Assembly: GCA_007695045.1 (NCBI GenBank)
Contig: REEP01000088.1
Location: 1-53,147 of the forward strand
Origin: Rhodospirillales bacterium
Lineage (GTDB): Bacteria > Pseudomonadota > Alphaproteobacteria > Rhodospirillales > Defluviicoccaceae
Direction of reading: 5' to 3'
DNA length: 53,147 bases
Shown piece by piece: positions 16,880 to 25,384 of the stretch. The translations under genes were made by a program, and so were the position numbers. The notes below the pieces were generated by a model. That model saw nothing but the letters and a program-made list of their open reading frames with translations. It searched no databases and was not told where the DNA came from. How positions within the stretch are numbered: position 1 is the stretch's first letter; each line of letters begins with the position of its first letter.

Positions 16880-17065
16880 GTGACCGTCCGACATTTCACT
16901 CAGATTGAGCTTGCCCAGCGCTGGCGGATCAGCCCGCGCACGCTGGAGCGCTGGCGCTGGCTCGGCCAGGGGCCGCGATATCTCAAGATCGGCGGGCGCG
17001 TGGTCTATCGCCTCGAAGATGTCGAGGCCTTCGAAGACGAGAAGCGGCAGGAGGCCGGCCGATGA
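16880..17065 (+). CDS. AlpA/excisionase-like helix-turn-helix protein
   Basis: A 61-residue protein made of one MerR-type helix-turn-helix: FTQIELAQRWRISPRTLERW, then GPRYLKIGGRVVYRLEDVEAF. This is the pattern of AlpA/Xis-like (HTH_17) phage proteins, which act as excision factors or activators. It starts with GTG after ggagagg. It heads the rightward early operon and overlaps the next gene by 4 bases. The tandem repeats at 16774-16817 may be its sites. Confidence 0.85.
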   Translation: MTVRHFTQIELAQRWRISPRTLERWRWLGQGPRYLKIGGRVVYRLEDVEAFEDEKRQEAGR

Positions 17066-17508
17066 CGGCAGGTCTTCAGAGCCGCGCTTTCGCAGAAGCC
17101 CGCGCCGATAACTTTGTTTTCTCTCCGGTTCGCGGGCGAAATCGCGCGAAATCATTCGAATTGGTGCCCGCAGCGCGCGCCGGTATTTCAATGGGGATGA
17201 AGCTCCCCGATCCCATCCGCACCATCGTCACCAGCGAAGCCGCGCTGCTCGGCTGGTTCGAGGCGGCCCGGCCCGGCGAGCGCTTCACCTATCACATCGG
17301 CCACCTGGCAGTGGATCGCGCGCGGGAGACCTCGGGCCTGGCCGCAGGTGCGCGCGAGGTGCTCGGCCGCGTCGCCGATCGCGTCATGGCGCTGGTCGGG
17401 CAGGACATGCTGATCGCCGTCCAGCAGCGGCTCGACGATGGCCGCATGGCCTATCTCGCGATCAAGGCCAAGGCGGGCATGCGCCCCGCCGGGAGGGGCG
17501 CGCGATGA
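17062..17508 (+). CDS. Phage early protein of unknown function
   Basis: A 148-residue protein. The conserved-looking core is residues 45-135 (DPIRTIVTSEAALLGWFEAA, FTYHIGHLAVDRARE and a final LIAVQQRLDDGRMAYLAIKA), which looks like a small winged-helix-like fold. The start at ATG 17062 has AGGAGG seven bases upstream and overlaps the preceding stop, so it beats the internal ATG 17191, which has no ribosome-binding site. I do not know the function. The order AlpA-like gene, this gene, then a Sak4-like ATPase suggests replication or recombination. Confidence 0.75.
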   Translation: MTAGLQSRAFAEARADNFVFSPVRGRNRAKSFELVPAARAGISMGMKLPDPIRTIVTSEAALLGWFEAARPGERFTYHIGHLAVDRARETSGLAAGAREVLGRVADRVMALVGQDMLIAVQQRLDDGRMAYLAIKAKAGMRPAGRGAR

Positions 17509-17678
17509 CGGCCCGCCCGGCACTCGACGACATCCGGCACATGCCGGTGAGCGATCTGATCGTTCTGCCGGCGGAGCAGCTGGCTCGGCTCCGCCGCGAA
17601 GCCCGCATGGCCTGCGAAACAGCCGCCCGCCTCGAGCGGTGGCTCGACGGCGTCGCCCGGATCCAGGGAGGAGCATGA
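17505..17678 (+). CDS. Small phage protein of unknown function
   Basis: A 57-residue, mainly helical protein (LPAEQLARLRREARMACETA) joined to both neighbours by 4-base ATGA overlaps, which is the best evidence that it is real. No family is recognised. Confidence 0.65.
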   Translation: MTARPALDDIRHMPVSDLIVLPAEQLARLRREARMACETAARLERWLDGVARIQGGA

Positions 17679-18511
17679 TGGCGCTCAAGATCGTCACGGC
17701 CGACGAGCGTCTGGCCGAAGCCAACAACAAGACTACCCTCGCGATCTTCGGACCGAGCGGTGTCGGCAAGACCTCGCTGCTCAAGACGCTGCCCGCGCGC
17801 GAGACGCTCTGCATCGATCTCGAAGCGGGCATGAAGTCGGTCCAGGACTGGCCTGGCGACAGCATCCCCGTGCGCACGTTCGGAGACGCGATCGACATCG
17901 GCTGCCTCGTGGGCGGCGTCGATCCCGCGGTGCCGCCGGACGGGTTCTTCTCAGAGGCCCACTACCAGCACCTGGCTGCGACCAATCCGGATCTGGTCCG
18001 CCTGATCGCATCCAAGCGGATCATCTTCGTCGACAGCATCACGGACCTGACGCGCCAGGCGATGGCCTGGGCGCGGATGCGGCCGGAGGCCTTCTCGGAG
18101 AAGACCGGCAAGCCCGATACCCGCGGCGCCTACGGGCTTCTCGCGCGCGAGGTCATCGGGCTCCTGAAGCATCTGCAGCACGCGCAAGCGAAGACCGTGA
18201 TCTTCGTCGGCATCCTGGAGAAGGTCACCGACGAGTTCAGCCGCGCCGTGTGGCAGCCGCAGATGGAGGGCGGCAAGGCCGGCCGCGAGCTGCCGGGCAT
18301 CGTCGACCAGGTCATCAGCATGAGCTTCTTCAGTGTCGACGGCGACGGCTGGCGGCACGAGCCGGAGCGCGGCGAGACGCGGCGCCTCGTCTGCCGCGCC
18401 GGCAATCCGTTCGGCCTCCCCGCCAAGGACCGCTCCGGCCGCCTCGACGTGACCGAGCCGCCCGACCTCGGCGCCCTCCTCTCCAAGATCAACTCGACCA
18501 CGAAAGGATGA
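17675..18511 (+). CDS. Sak4-like RecA-fold ATPase
   Basis: About 278 residues. Walker A GPSGVGKTS lies near residue 30, LCIDLEAGMKSV follows, and Walker B is the strand RIIFVDSITDLTRQ. This is the small RecA-core type of phage ATP-binding protein (AAA_24/Sak4) that promotes single-strand annealing or recombination with an ssDNA-binding partner. That partner fits the next gene, which it overlaps. Two adjacent ATG codons (17675, 17678) follow the strong site agggagga. Confidence 0.85.
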   Translation: MMALKIVTADERLAEANNKTTLAIFGPSGVGKTSLLKTLPARETLCIDLEAGMKSVQDWPGDSIPVRTFGDAIDIGCLVGGVDPAVPPDGFFSEAHYQHLAATNPDLVRLIASKRIIFVDSITDLTRQAMAWARMRPEAFSEKTGKPDTRGAYGLLAREVIGLLKHLQHAQAKTVIFVGILEKVTDEFSRAVWQPQMEGGKAGRELPGIVDQVISMSFFSVDGDGWRHEPERGETRRLVCRAGNPFGLPAKDRSGRLDVTEPPDLGALLSKINSTTKG

Positions 18512-19233
18512 ATCCCATGACCTTCGACATGAACGACGCTGAGCCGCAGAAGACCGGCGAGCTCATCCCGGACGGCACCTTCGCCAAGGTGGCGATGGCG
18601 ATCCGCAAGGGCGGCACCGACGGCCAAGCCGAGATCGATCGCGGCCTGCTCAAGGCCTCGAACGCGCCCGGCAGCGACGTGCTCATGCTCGACTGCGAGT
18701 TCACGATAGCCGAGGGCCCGCATGCCCGGCGCAAGTTCTGGCAGATGTTCACCGTCCAAGGCGGCAAGGTGGACGAGCATGGCGTCTCGATCGGCTGGAA
18801 GATCTCCAAAAGCACCTTCCGCGCCATGATCGACTCGGCGCTCGACCTCGATCCCGCCGACATGAGCGAGGCGGCGAAGGCGAAGCGCATCCTGCGCGGT
18901 CTCGCCGACCTCAATGGCATCACCTTCGTCGCCAAGATCAAGATCGAGCCCTCCGAGGATCCCCGCTACGGCGACAGCAACAAGCTCGACCGCGTGGTCC
19001 TGCCGAGCGAGCCGGAATGGCGCAAGGTGATGGACGGCGAGGCTGTGCCTGCGAGCCCGAGCACCCGCGCCCGCCCGAAGTCCGCTGCGCCGGCGGCGCA
19101 GCCGGCCTGGAACCAGGCGGCTCCCGCACAGCCGCCGGCGCAGGCCGCCGCCCCGGCCTGGGCGAACGCGGGCGCGTCCGCGCCGCAGCAGCCAGCCGCC
19201 AAGCCGGCCGGGCCCGCCTGGCTCAACAGCTGA
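18508..19233 (+). CDS. Probable single-stranded DNA-binding protein of the phage recombination module
   Basis: A 241-residue protein. The N-terminal 160 residues resemble the DUF669-like/OB-type partner of phage RecA-fold ATPases (LIPDGTFAKVAMAIRKGG, GWKISKSTFRAMIDSALDLD, GITFVAKIKIEP). The last 60 residues are a Pro/Ala/Gln-rich flexible tail ending AGPAWLNS, comparable in design to the disordered SSB tail. It overlaps the Sak4-like gene by 4 bases, supporting a shared job. The assignment is by pattern and position. Confidence 0.7.
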   Translation: MNPMTFDMNDAEPQKTGELIPDGTFAKVAMAIRKGGTDGQAEIDRGLLKASNAPGSDVLMLDCEFTIAEGPHARRKFWQMFTVQGGKVDEHGVSIGWKISKSTFRAMIDSALDLDPADMSEAAKAKRILRGLADLNGITFVAKIKIEPSEDPRYGDSNKLDRVVLPSEPEWRKVMDGEAVPASPSTRARPKSAAPAAQPAWNQAAPAQPPAQAAAPAWANAGASAPQQPAAKPAGPAWLNS

Positions 19234-19238
19234 CCGCC

Positions 19239-19466
19239 ATGACCGATGACGAGTGGCAGGCGCACGTGACGCGCGAAGCGGCAAAGGAGGTCGGCAAATG
19301 GCTCGAAGGGCGCGGAAGGCTCAATCAGCCCGTCGCCGCCCTCACCATGGCCGACCTCGAGGCCATGGCCTCGAATGCGATCTCCCGCTTCATCGTCCTG
19401 GCCTCGCAGCGGATCAAGGAGCAGCCAGCCGGCAACGAGGACCTGACCCGGCTCTTGCTCGGGTAG
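19239..19466 (+). CDS. Small phage protein of unknown function
   Basis: A 75-residue protein (MTDDEWQAHVTREAAKEVGK at its start), probably helical, transcribed with the recombination genes five bases after the previous stop. Its end abuts the DUF6511 frame, which lies at -1 relative to it and has no normal start codon nearby, so the two may be expressed as one product. Confidence 0.7.
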   Translation: MTDDEWQAHVTREAAKEVGKWLEGRGRLNQPVAALTMADLEAMASNAISRFIVLASQRIKEQPAGNEDLTRLLLG

Positions 19467-19831
19467 AGCCCTGCGCCCTGTGCGGGCGTCAGGCGCGCGG
19501 CTTCGGCTACGTCCACCGGCTGCAGTGGGACCGATTTCCGCACCACCGCTTCTGCTCGATGCCCTGCCTCGACGCCGGCTCGGCCCTCGCGAACAGGAAC
19601 AACGGAATGATCGACAAGACCGACATGGAGATCCGCGCGATCAAGGATGCCCGGCGCTTCCTGGCCGAGGCGCTGACCGAGCTCGGCCTGATGGCGCCCT
19701 TTCATGACCGCAGCGCGGCCGAGATCGACCGCATCATCGAGGCCTGCATCGATGGGTTCCAGGAGTCGATCCGTCGCCAGTCCGAGGAAGGGACGCGCAG
19801 CGACGAGCTGAACGATCCGATCCCTTTTTGA
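19463..19831 (+). CDS. DUF6511-like protein with zinc-ribbon cysteines (5' end unclear)
   Basis: About 122 residues, beginning with a probable zinc-binding module CALCG...RFCSMPC and continuing into a helical part (IRAIKDARRFLAEALTELGL and EIDRIIEACIDGFQESIRR) typical of DUF6511 phage proteins. The start is a puzzle: in this frame there is no ATG, GTG or TTG between 19298 and the first cysteine. Starts at 19253 or 19298 would overlap the preceding gene by more than 160 bases and add arginine-rich out-of-frame residues. The start given is the first codon after the expected junction. A non-standard start, a -1 frameshift from the preceding gene, or a sequence error are all possible. Confidence 0.6.
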   Translation, partial: VEPCALCGRQARGFGYVHRLQWDRFPHHRFCSMPCLDAGSALANRNNGMIDKTDMEIRAIKDARRFLAEALTELGLMAPFHDRSAAEIDRIIEACIDGFQESIRRQSEEGTRSDELNDPIPF

Positions 19832-19845
19832 GGAGGCCGGCCGCC

Positions 19846-20061
19846 ATGATGGATCTGAACCATGACGGTCCGGCCGGAAACTGGCTGGCGCTGCTCGCGG
19901 CGGCGGAAGCCAACGCCGAGACGGAGTTCGAGATCGAATTCTGCGCCAGCCTGCGCGAGAAGCTGGACGCCTACGGCGATCGCGCCCGTCTGACGCCCGC
20001 ACAGGAATACAAGCTGCGCTGCATCGCTGAAGCCGGCGGCTTCTGGGAGCGCAGCGCATGA
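19846..20061 (+). CDS. Small phage protein of unknown function
   Basis: A 71-residue acidic protein; its end RLTPAQEYKLRCIAEAGGFW suggests a helical hairpin. The start ATG 19846 follows AGGAGG at good spacing, and it overlaps the nuclease gene by 4 bases. No known family. Confidence 0.7.
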   Translation: MMDLNHDGPAGNWLALLAAAEANAETEFEIEFCASLREKLDAYGDRARLTPAQEYKLRCIAEAGGFWERSA

Positions 20062-20822
20062 TCGATCTGAACCACGGCTCGGGCGCCGTCTACGGCGCCA
20101 CCATCACCGACGAGACGGCGACCCGCATCAATGCGCTTGTCGACGGCGCCCTCGTCGAGCGCCATCGCCGGCAGCCTCCGCGCGACTATCTCGGGGCAAG
20201 CCGCATCGGCGAGCCCTGTGCGCGCCGGCTCGTCTATGAGATCAGCCATGCACCCCCGGACGAGGGCCGCGAGTTCGACGGCACCATTTTGCGCATCTTC
20301 GAGGCCGGTCATCGCTTCGAGACGCTGTCGATCGGCTGGCTGCGTGCCGCAGGCTTCGATCTCTGGACAGAGCGCCGCGACGGCGGCCAGTTCGGGTTCT
20401 CGGCCGCGGGCGGCCGGCTGCGCGGCCATATCGACGGCGTCATCGTCGGCGGGCCCGATGTCGGCATCGCCTGGCCGGCTCTCTGGGAGCACAAGGCGCT
20501 CAACGCCAAATCCTGGAACGACCTCGTCAAGCGGGGCCTGGCGGTCTCGAAGCCGATCTACTTCGCCCAGGCCCAGCTCTACATGGCCTACATGGAGCTC
20601 GCGGTCGCGCTCTTCACCGCGATCAACAAGGACACCCAGGCGCTCTATCACGAAGCCGTCGCCTTCGATCCGGCTGAGGCCCAAGGGCTCTCCGACAAGG
20701 CGGTAGAGATCATTCGCGCGGCAGAAGCCGGGGAGCTGCCGCCGCGCATCGCCGCGGCATCGGACTTCTATCTCTGCCGCCTCTGTCCTTATCAGCGACG
20801 CTGCTGGGAGGGCGCGCCATGA
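20058..20822 (+). CDS. Cas4-like PD-(D/E)xK exonuclease
   Basis: A 254-residue nuclease. The active site appears as GHIDGVI (Asp) and WEHKAL (Glu-x-Lys). Cys54 in GEPCARR and Cys240, Cys243 and Cys249 in CRLCPYQRRC match the Cas4/AddB-type 4Fe-4S cluster arrangement. Family members resect DNA ends 5' to 3', which suits recombination with the upstream Sak4/SSB-like pair. No CRISPR genes are nearby, so this is a phage replication/recombination nuclease. It overlaps both neighbours by 4 bases. Confidence 0.85.
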   Translation: MIDLNHGSGAVYGATITDETATRINALVDGALVERHRRQPPRDYLGASRIGEPCARRLVYEISHAPPDEGREFDGTILRIFEAGHRFETLSIGWLRAAGFDLWTERRDGGQFGFSAAGGRLRGHIDGVIVGGPDVGIAWPALWEHKALNAKSWNDLVKRGLAVSKPIYFAQAQLYMAYMELAVALFTAINKDTQALYHEAVAFDPAEAQGLSDKAVEIIRAAEAGELPPRIAAASDFYLCRLCPYQRRCWEGAP

Positions 20823-22093
20823 CCTTCACGCCCTCCGCGCTCCAGGCGAAGGCCATCGAGGCGATCAAAGACTGGTTCACGAACCGCACGGCGGAGAACC
20901 AGGTGTTCCGGGTCTTCGGCTATGCGGGGACCGGAAAGACGACAATCACCAAGCACGCCATCGCCGAGCTGGGATTGGACGAGGGCGTCCTCTATGCCGC
21001 CTTCACCGGCAAGGCAGCGCTGGTCATGACCCGCAAGGGCACGCCGGCCTCGACCATCCATTCGCTGATCTACCGCGTCTCGGAGGCGACCCCGGCCGAG
21101 ATCGAGCGGATCAAGCAGGAGATCGCCGACCTCAGGGCGAAGCTGACCGCCATGGGTACCGCCGAGCGCCTGTTTGCGGACTCGCAGCTGCGCTCGCTCG
21201 AGCTCCGCCTTGCCGACATCCACAAGCCGCGCTTCGTGCTCAATGAGCAGTCGGCCCTGCGCGACGCCAAGCTCCTCGTGCTCGACGAGGTGTCGATGGT
21301 CGGCGACGACATGGCGCGCGACCTCCTCGCCTTCGGCAAGCCGGTCCTGGTGCTGGGTGATCCCGGCCAGCTCCCGCCGGTCAAGGGCGAAGGCGCCTTC
21401 ACCAAGGATGCGCCCGACGTCCTGCTCACCGAGGTTCACCGGCAGGCGGGCGACAGCGCCATCATCCGCTTGGCCACGCTCGCGCGCGAAGGCAAGCCGA
21501 TCCCCTACGGCGAGCACGATGCCTTCGTGTGGAAGATGCACAGGCACGACATTGCGCCCGAGCAGATGCTGCGCGGCGGCCAGGTCATCTGCGGGCGGAA
21601 CGCGACCCGCATCCAGCTCAACCTTGCCATGAAACGCGCGGCCGGCTTCGAGGGTGTCTATCCCATCGGGCGCGGCGAGAAGATCATCTGCCTGAAGAAC
21701 CGCAATGACCTTGGCCTCGTCAACGGCATGTTCCTCGACCTCACCGAGATCGAGGACGAGGACGAACTCTCCTTCACCGCGATTATCGACACGGAGGATG
21801 GCGAGAAGATCGGGGGCGCCAATGGAACCCGCGAGCGTTTCCGCATCTACAAGGGGCATTTCGATGAGCACGTCGCGCCCGACCGCGAGCGCGAGCGGCG
21901 CGATCACTGGAAGAAGAAGACGCTGATCGAGGCGGTCTGGGGCTGGGCCATCACCTGCCACAAGTCCCAGGGCTCGCAATGGGAGAACGTGGTCGTCTTC
22001 GACGACGGTCTCGCGCGCACCGCCGAGGACCGCGCCCGCTGGCTCTACACCGCCATCACCCGCGCCGAACGCGGCCTCGTGATCCTCGATTGA
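20819..22093 (+). CDS. Dda/RecD2-like superfamily 1B DNA helicase
   Basis: A 424-residue helicase. Walker A is GYAGTGKTT (34-42), followed by LYAAFTGKAALVM. Walker B is LLVLDEVSMVG, motif III is LVLGDPGQLPPV, motif IV is LLTEVHRQ, and the C-terminal UvrD-like motif is AITCHKSQGSQWENVVV with LYTAITRAERGLVIL. A coiled-coil insert lies at about residues 90-140. This is the Dda type, which unwinds 5' to 3' and starts phage replication or recombination. It sits between a Cas4-like nuclease and the primase-helicase. Confidence 0.92.
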   Translation: MTFTPSALQAKAIEAIKDWFTNRTAENQVFRVFGYAGTGKTTITKHAIAELGLDEGVLYAAFTGKAALVMTRKGTPASTIHSLIYRVSEATPAEIERIKQEIADLRAKLTAMGTAERLFADSQLRSLELRLADIHKPRFVLNEQSALRDAKLLVLDEVSMVGDDMARDLLAFGKPVLVLGDPGQLPPVKGEGAFTKDAPDVLLTEVHRQAGDSAIIRLATLAREGKPIPYGEHDAFVWKMHRHDIAPEQMLRGGQVICGRNATRIQLNLAMKRAAGFEGVYPIGRGEKIICLKNRNDLGLVNGMFLDLTEIEDEDELSFTAIIDTEDGEKIGGANGTRERFRIYKGHFDEHVAPDRERERRDHWKKKTLIEAVWGWAITCHKSQGSQWENVVVFDDGLARTAEDRARWLYTAITRAERGLVILD

Positions 22094-22102
22094 GGCGCGC
22101 GC

Positions 22103-24991
22103 ATGATCGATCTCAACGACGCGAACGCTCCTCCGCCCCGCTTCGATCTCGATGCGATCGCCGCACGCCTGCGGGACAGCGCGGCGATCTGGGTGCCGCA
22201 GCACTTCCCCAACGGGAGGCGTGAAGGCGACGAATGGCGGCTCGCCAACATCCGCGGCGATGCCCCGCGCAAGAACGGCTCCTGCGTCATCGCGCTCAAG
22301 GGCGAGCGTGCCGGGGACTGGATCGATTTCGACGGCGGCAATGGCGGCGGCCCCCTGAGCACGCTTGCGGAGGCGACCGGCTACGCCGGGCACCAGCTGT
22401 TCGCCTATGCGGCCGAGCTGGCAGGCGAAGCCTCATTTGCGGCACGCCCGAGAAAGAAGGCTCCGCGCCAATCATCCGACGACATGGCGCGAGAGATCGC
22501 CTTCATCCTGTCGGGCGCACATCCGATCGCCGGCACGCATGCGGCAGCATATCTCGCCGCCCGCGGCCTCGCGCTGCCGCCCTCGTCCGGCCTCCTCTTC
22601 CATGACGATCTCGCGCATTGGGAGGCGAAGCGCGGCTTCCCCGGCATGGTCGCCATTGTGCGCAACGCCAGTGGCGCTCAGGTTGCGCTCCATCGCACCT
22701 ATCTCGACCCAGCCATGCCAGCCAAAGCCGACGTATCGCCGGCGCGCAAGACGCTCGGGCCAGTCGGCGGCGGCGCCGTGCGGCTGGCCGAGCCGCACGA
22801 CGGCCTCATCGCTCTGACGGAGGGCATCGAGACGGCCCTCGCGGTGATGACCGCATGCCCGGATCTGCCGGCCTGGGCGACGTTGTCCGCCTCCGGCATG
22901 GAGAGCATCGACCTCCCGCACGGCATCGCGCGTGTCGTGCTGCTCGCCGACCATGACGACGCCGGGCGCCGCGCCGCCGAGACAGCCGCCGCGAAGCTTG
23001 CGATGGAGGGCCGCGAGGTTTCCATTGCCCTGCCGCCCCGCGAAGGCGACGACTTCAATGACCTGCTCCTGCGCGAAGGCCCAGAAGCGGTCAGGGCGGC
23101 CATCGATGCTGCCGTGGCCTGGGGCGGAGACAGTGCCTTGCACGCCGGCGGCGAAGGCACTCAGCAGCTTGAAATGGACCCCGTCATCGGCGCCACGGCG
23201 CCGGAACCCGACGAGGTTGCGCGCACCGCCGCAACCTATCCGCTGCCCTTCATCGAGGGCGTTGAGCTTCGCTACTTCCGCACGCGAAAGGGCGATGTCC
23301 TCGTCCACCGCAATGCCGGCAAGGATAAGGATGGCCACACCATCTGGCGCGTGGTCGCGAGCCCCTTCGGCATCCCCGCCCGGCTCCGCTATCTCGACCA
23401 GGAGGGGACCTATGGTCTGCGCCTGCTCGTCCGCGACATGCAGGGCGAGCCGCGCGCCGTCGACTTTCCGCGCGCCGGCCTCGCCCGCCAGGGTGCGCAG
23501 GAGATCCGCTCCGCTCTCTTCGCCGCGGGCCTGCGGAGCTATGGCGATGGCGACCAGGTCGCGCTGGCGGTCCTCAAGGCGGCCGATCCGCGGGACGAGA
23601 TCCTCGTCGTCAGCCGGCCCGGCTGGCACCGGCTCGATGGCTGCGACCGTCCGGTCTTCGTGACGCCGGCGGGCCGGGCGATCGGCGATGCGCCGGCCTC
23701 CACGCTGGAGCTGGTCGCCAACGCCCGCTACGACACCGTGCGCGGCAGTCTCGACGGCTGGATGGCCGCGGCGGCTGCCGCGGCATCCGTGCAGGGCTGT
23801 CCGCATTTCCTCCTCGGCGTGCTCGCCGGATTCTGCGGTGTCGTGCAGTCGCTCGCCGGCCTCGACAGCTGCGGCATCAACCTCTCCGGCCTCTCGTCGA
23901 GCGGCAAGACCACCGCCCAGCGCCTCGCCGTCTCCGCTTGGACCTCGACCGCCATCGGCGCCGGACTGCTGCAGTCGATGCGCTCGACCGAGAACGCCAT
24001 CGAGGTCTTCGCCCAGGCGGCGAGCGGCACCGTCCTCGCCCTAGACGAGCTCGCCCACGCCGACGGCCGGGCGATCGCCAAGCTCATCTACGCCATCGCC
24101 GGCGGCCAGGGAAAGGCGCGCATGACGGCCGGCGCCATCCTCAAGCAGCGCTATGCCTGGTCGACCTACGCGCTGCTCTCCAGCGAGTGCTCGCTGGAAG
24201 AGAAGGTGCGCGCCGATGGCGCGTCCTGGATCGCCGGCATGGCGGTACGCATCCTCGATGTCGACGTGACGGAGGTGGACCGCTCGGTGCCGGCGGCCAG
24301 GCTCAAGGCGATCGCCGACGCCGAGAGCCACTGCGGCCATGCCGGACCCGCCTTCGTCGAGCGGCTGGTCGCAGCGAAACTCCACCATGCGCCCGACGCG
24401 CTGCGCGACCGCATTCTCGAACAGGCGCGTGAGCTTGCCGGCGACCGTGCCGATTCCGCACGGCTTAGAGCGGCGACCTGCCTGGCTCTCCCGCTCGTCG
24501 CCGGCAGGCTCGCCCAGGACTTCGATCTCCTGCCCTGGTCGATCGACATCGATGCGCCGGTCCGCTGGGCCTGGGAGCGCTTCGAGAAGTCCTCCGATGC
24601 CGAGGCGCTCACCCCCGACGAGCAGGGCATCGCGAGCCTGCGCGCCTGGATCGCGGAACGCTGGGACGTCACCATCAAATCCGTCGACATCGGCGTCGAG
24701 AGCTTCGACCGCAAGCTGAACAACCGCGAGGCCGTCGCCTGGTACGACGACGCGGCCATCTACGTGCCCGCCCAGCGCCTGCGCGAAGCAGCGGGTGAGA
24801 CGCTGAAGACCCAGCAGATCGTCAAGGCGCTCGCCGACCGGGACCTGCTGGCGACGCGCCAGGATCAGCGGCGCGCCACCGTGCGGTGGGTTCCGAAGAT
24901 CGGCCGCATCGACGCCTACGCGCTCAAGCGCTCCGAGTTCGGCCGCCGCTCGGCCTGGACCGACCACGGAATGCAGGAGGACGAGGCATGA
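22103..24991 (+). CDS. Toprim primase-like and DUF927 helicase-like fusion protein
   Basis: A 962-residue replication protein. The N-terminus (about 20-110) resembles the primase-associated region that replaces the zinc finger (IWVPQHFPNG...NIRGD). The Toprim domain has ALTEGIETALAV and VVLLADHDDAGRRAA, the Glu and DxD metal ligands, at about residues 230-300. The C-terminal half is a DUF927 ATPase: Walker A GLSSSGKTTAQRLA near 595 and Walker B TVLALDELAHADGRA near 640. Such fusions prime and unwind phage or plasmid DNA. Immediately downstream lies the iteron-like repeat field, a natural position for an origin. Confidence 0.9.
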   Translation: MIDLNDANAPPPRFDLDAIAARLRDSAAIWVPQHFPNGRREGDEWRLANIRGDAPRKNGSCVIALKGERAGDWIDFDGGNGGGPLSTLAEATGYAGHQLFAYAAELAGEASFAARPRKKAPRQSSDDMAREIAFILSGAHPIAGTHAAAYLAARGLALPPSSGLLFHDDLAHWEAKRGFPGMVAIVRNASGAQVALHRTYLDPAMPAKADVSPARKTLGPVGGGAVRLAEPHDGLIALTEGIETALAVMTACPDLPAWATLSASGMESIDLPHGIARVVLLADHDDAGRRAAETAAAKLAMEGREVSIALPPREGDDFNDLLLREGPEAVRAAIDAAVAWGGDSALHAGGEGTQQLEMDPVIGATAPEPDEVARTAATYPLPFIEGVELRYFRTRKGDVLVHRNAGKDKDGHTIWRVVASPFGIPARLRYLDQEGTYGLRLLVRDMQGEPRAVDFPRAGLARQGAQEIRSALFAAGLRSYGDGDQVALAVLKAADPRDEILVVSRPGWHRLDGCDRPVFVTPAGRAIGDAPASTLELVANARYDTVRGSLDGWMAAAAAAASVQGCPHFLLGVLAGFCGVVQSLAGLDSCGINLSGLSSSGKTTAQRLAVSAWTSTAIGAGLLQSMRSTENAIEVFAQAASGTVLALDELAHADGRAIAKLIYAIAGGQGKARMTAGAILKQRYAWSTYALLSSECSLEEKVRADGASWIAGMAVRILDVDVTEVDRSVPAARLKAIADAESHCGHAGPAFVERLVAAKLHHAPDALRDRILEQARELAGDRADSARLRAATCLALPLVAGRLAQDFDLLPWSIDIDAPVRWAWERFEKSSDAEALTPDEQGIASLRAWIAERWDVTIKSVDIGVESFDRKLNNREAVAWYDDAAIYVPAQRLREAAGETLKTQQIVKALADRDLLATRQDQRRATVRWVPKIGRIDAYALKRSEFGRRSAWTDHGMQEDEA

Positions 24992-25019
24992 CGGCGCGCG
25001 CCCATCCGCGCCCGCGCGC

Positions 25020-25384
25020 TGTGGCAACTGTGGCACCTGTGGCCACGCATGGGCGTGTGGCCATTGTGGCACCTGTGGCCACTCCAGCCGCGCCGGGCAC
25101 CCGAGCAGGCATTCCAGTGGCCACACTTGCCACACGGCAAATCGCTGTGGCCACTGCTAACGCATTGATGAACAAGAGTAGTTGCCACACTTTCCACCGT
25201 GGCCACAGCCGAGGGACAAATATAGGGAGTCCTTGTCCCTTCCGTTCGCGGGGAGAGACGCGGAGGGGTCGCGCGTCAATTTTATCTCTAGGAAGTGGAA
25301 AGTGTGGCAACTGTGGCCACTCGCCTTTGTCTTCAAGGGCTTATCAGTGGCCACATGAAATTCCGATGTGGCAACTGTGGCCAC
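25020..25384. repeat. Iteron-like field of the nonamer TGTGGCMAC in eight clusters
   Basis: Units related to TGTGGCCAC or TGTGGCAAC lie at 25020-25046 (three in tandem), 25056-25082 (three), 25117-25135 (two, minus strand), 25146-25154 (one), 25182-25208 (three, minus, middle one degenerate), 25294-25320 (three, first one degenerate), 25347-25355 (one, minus) and 25367-25384 (two). That is about 18 units within 365 bases. Tandem 9-base units in both orientations beside a primase-helicase gene resemble replication-initiator iterons. Confidence 0.75.
25212..25240. other. Hairpin inside the repeat field
   Basis: Perfect 8-bp arms AGGGACAA (25212-25219) and TTGTCCCT (25233-25240) enclose a 13-base AT-rich loop. 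No T-tract follows, so it is not an obvious terminator. In the repeat field it could be a single-strand initiation structure. Confidence 0.55.

Noticed and set aside
20058-20822. CRISPR-associated Cas4.
   Set aside because: Motifs are Cas4-like, but the neighbours are phage replication genes. Phage exonucleases of this type share the fold and the cysteine cluster.
25020-25384. CRISPR array.
   Set aside because: The repeated unit is only nine bases, the spacing is irregular and orientation changes. No cas genes are nearby; the Cas4-like nuclease belongs to the phage recombination block.
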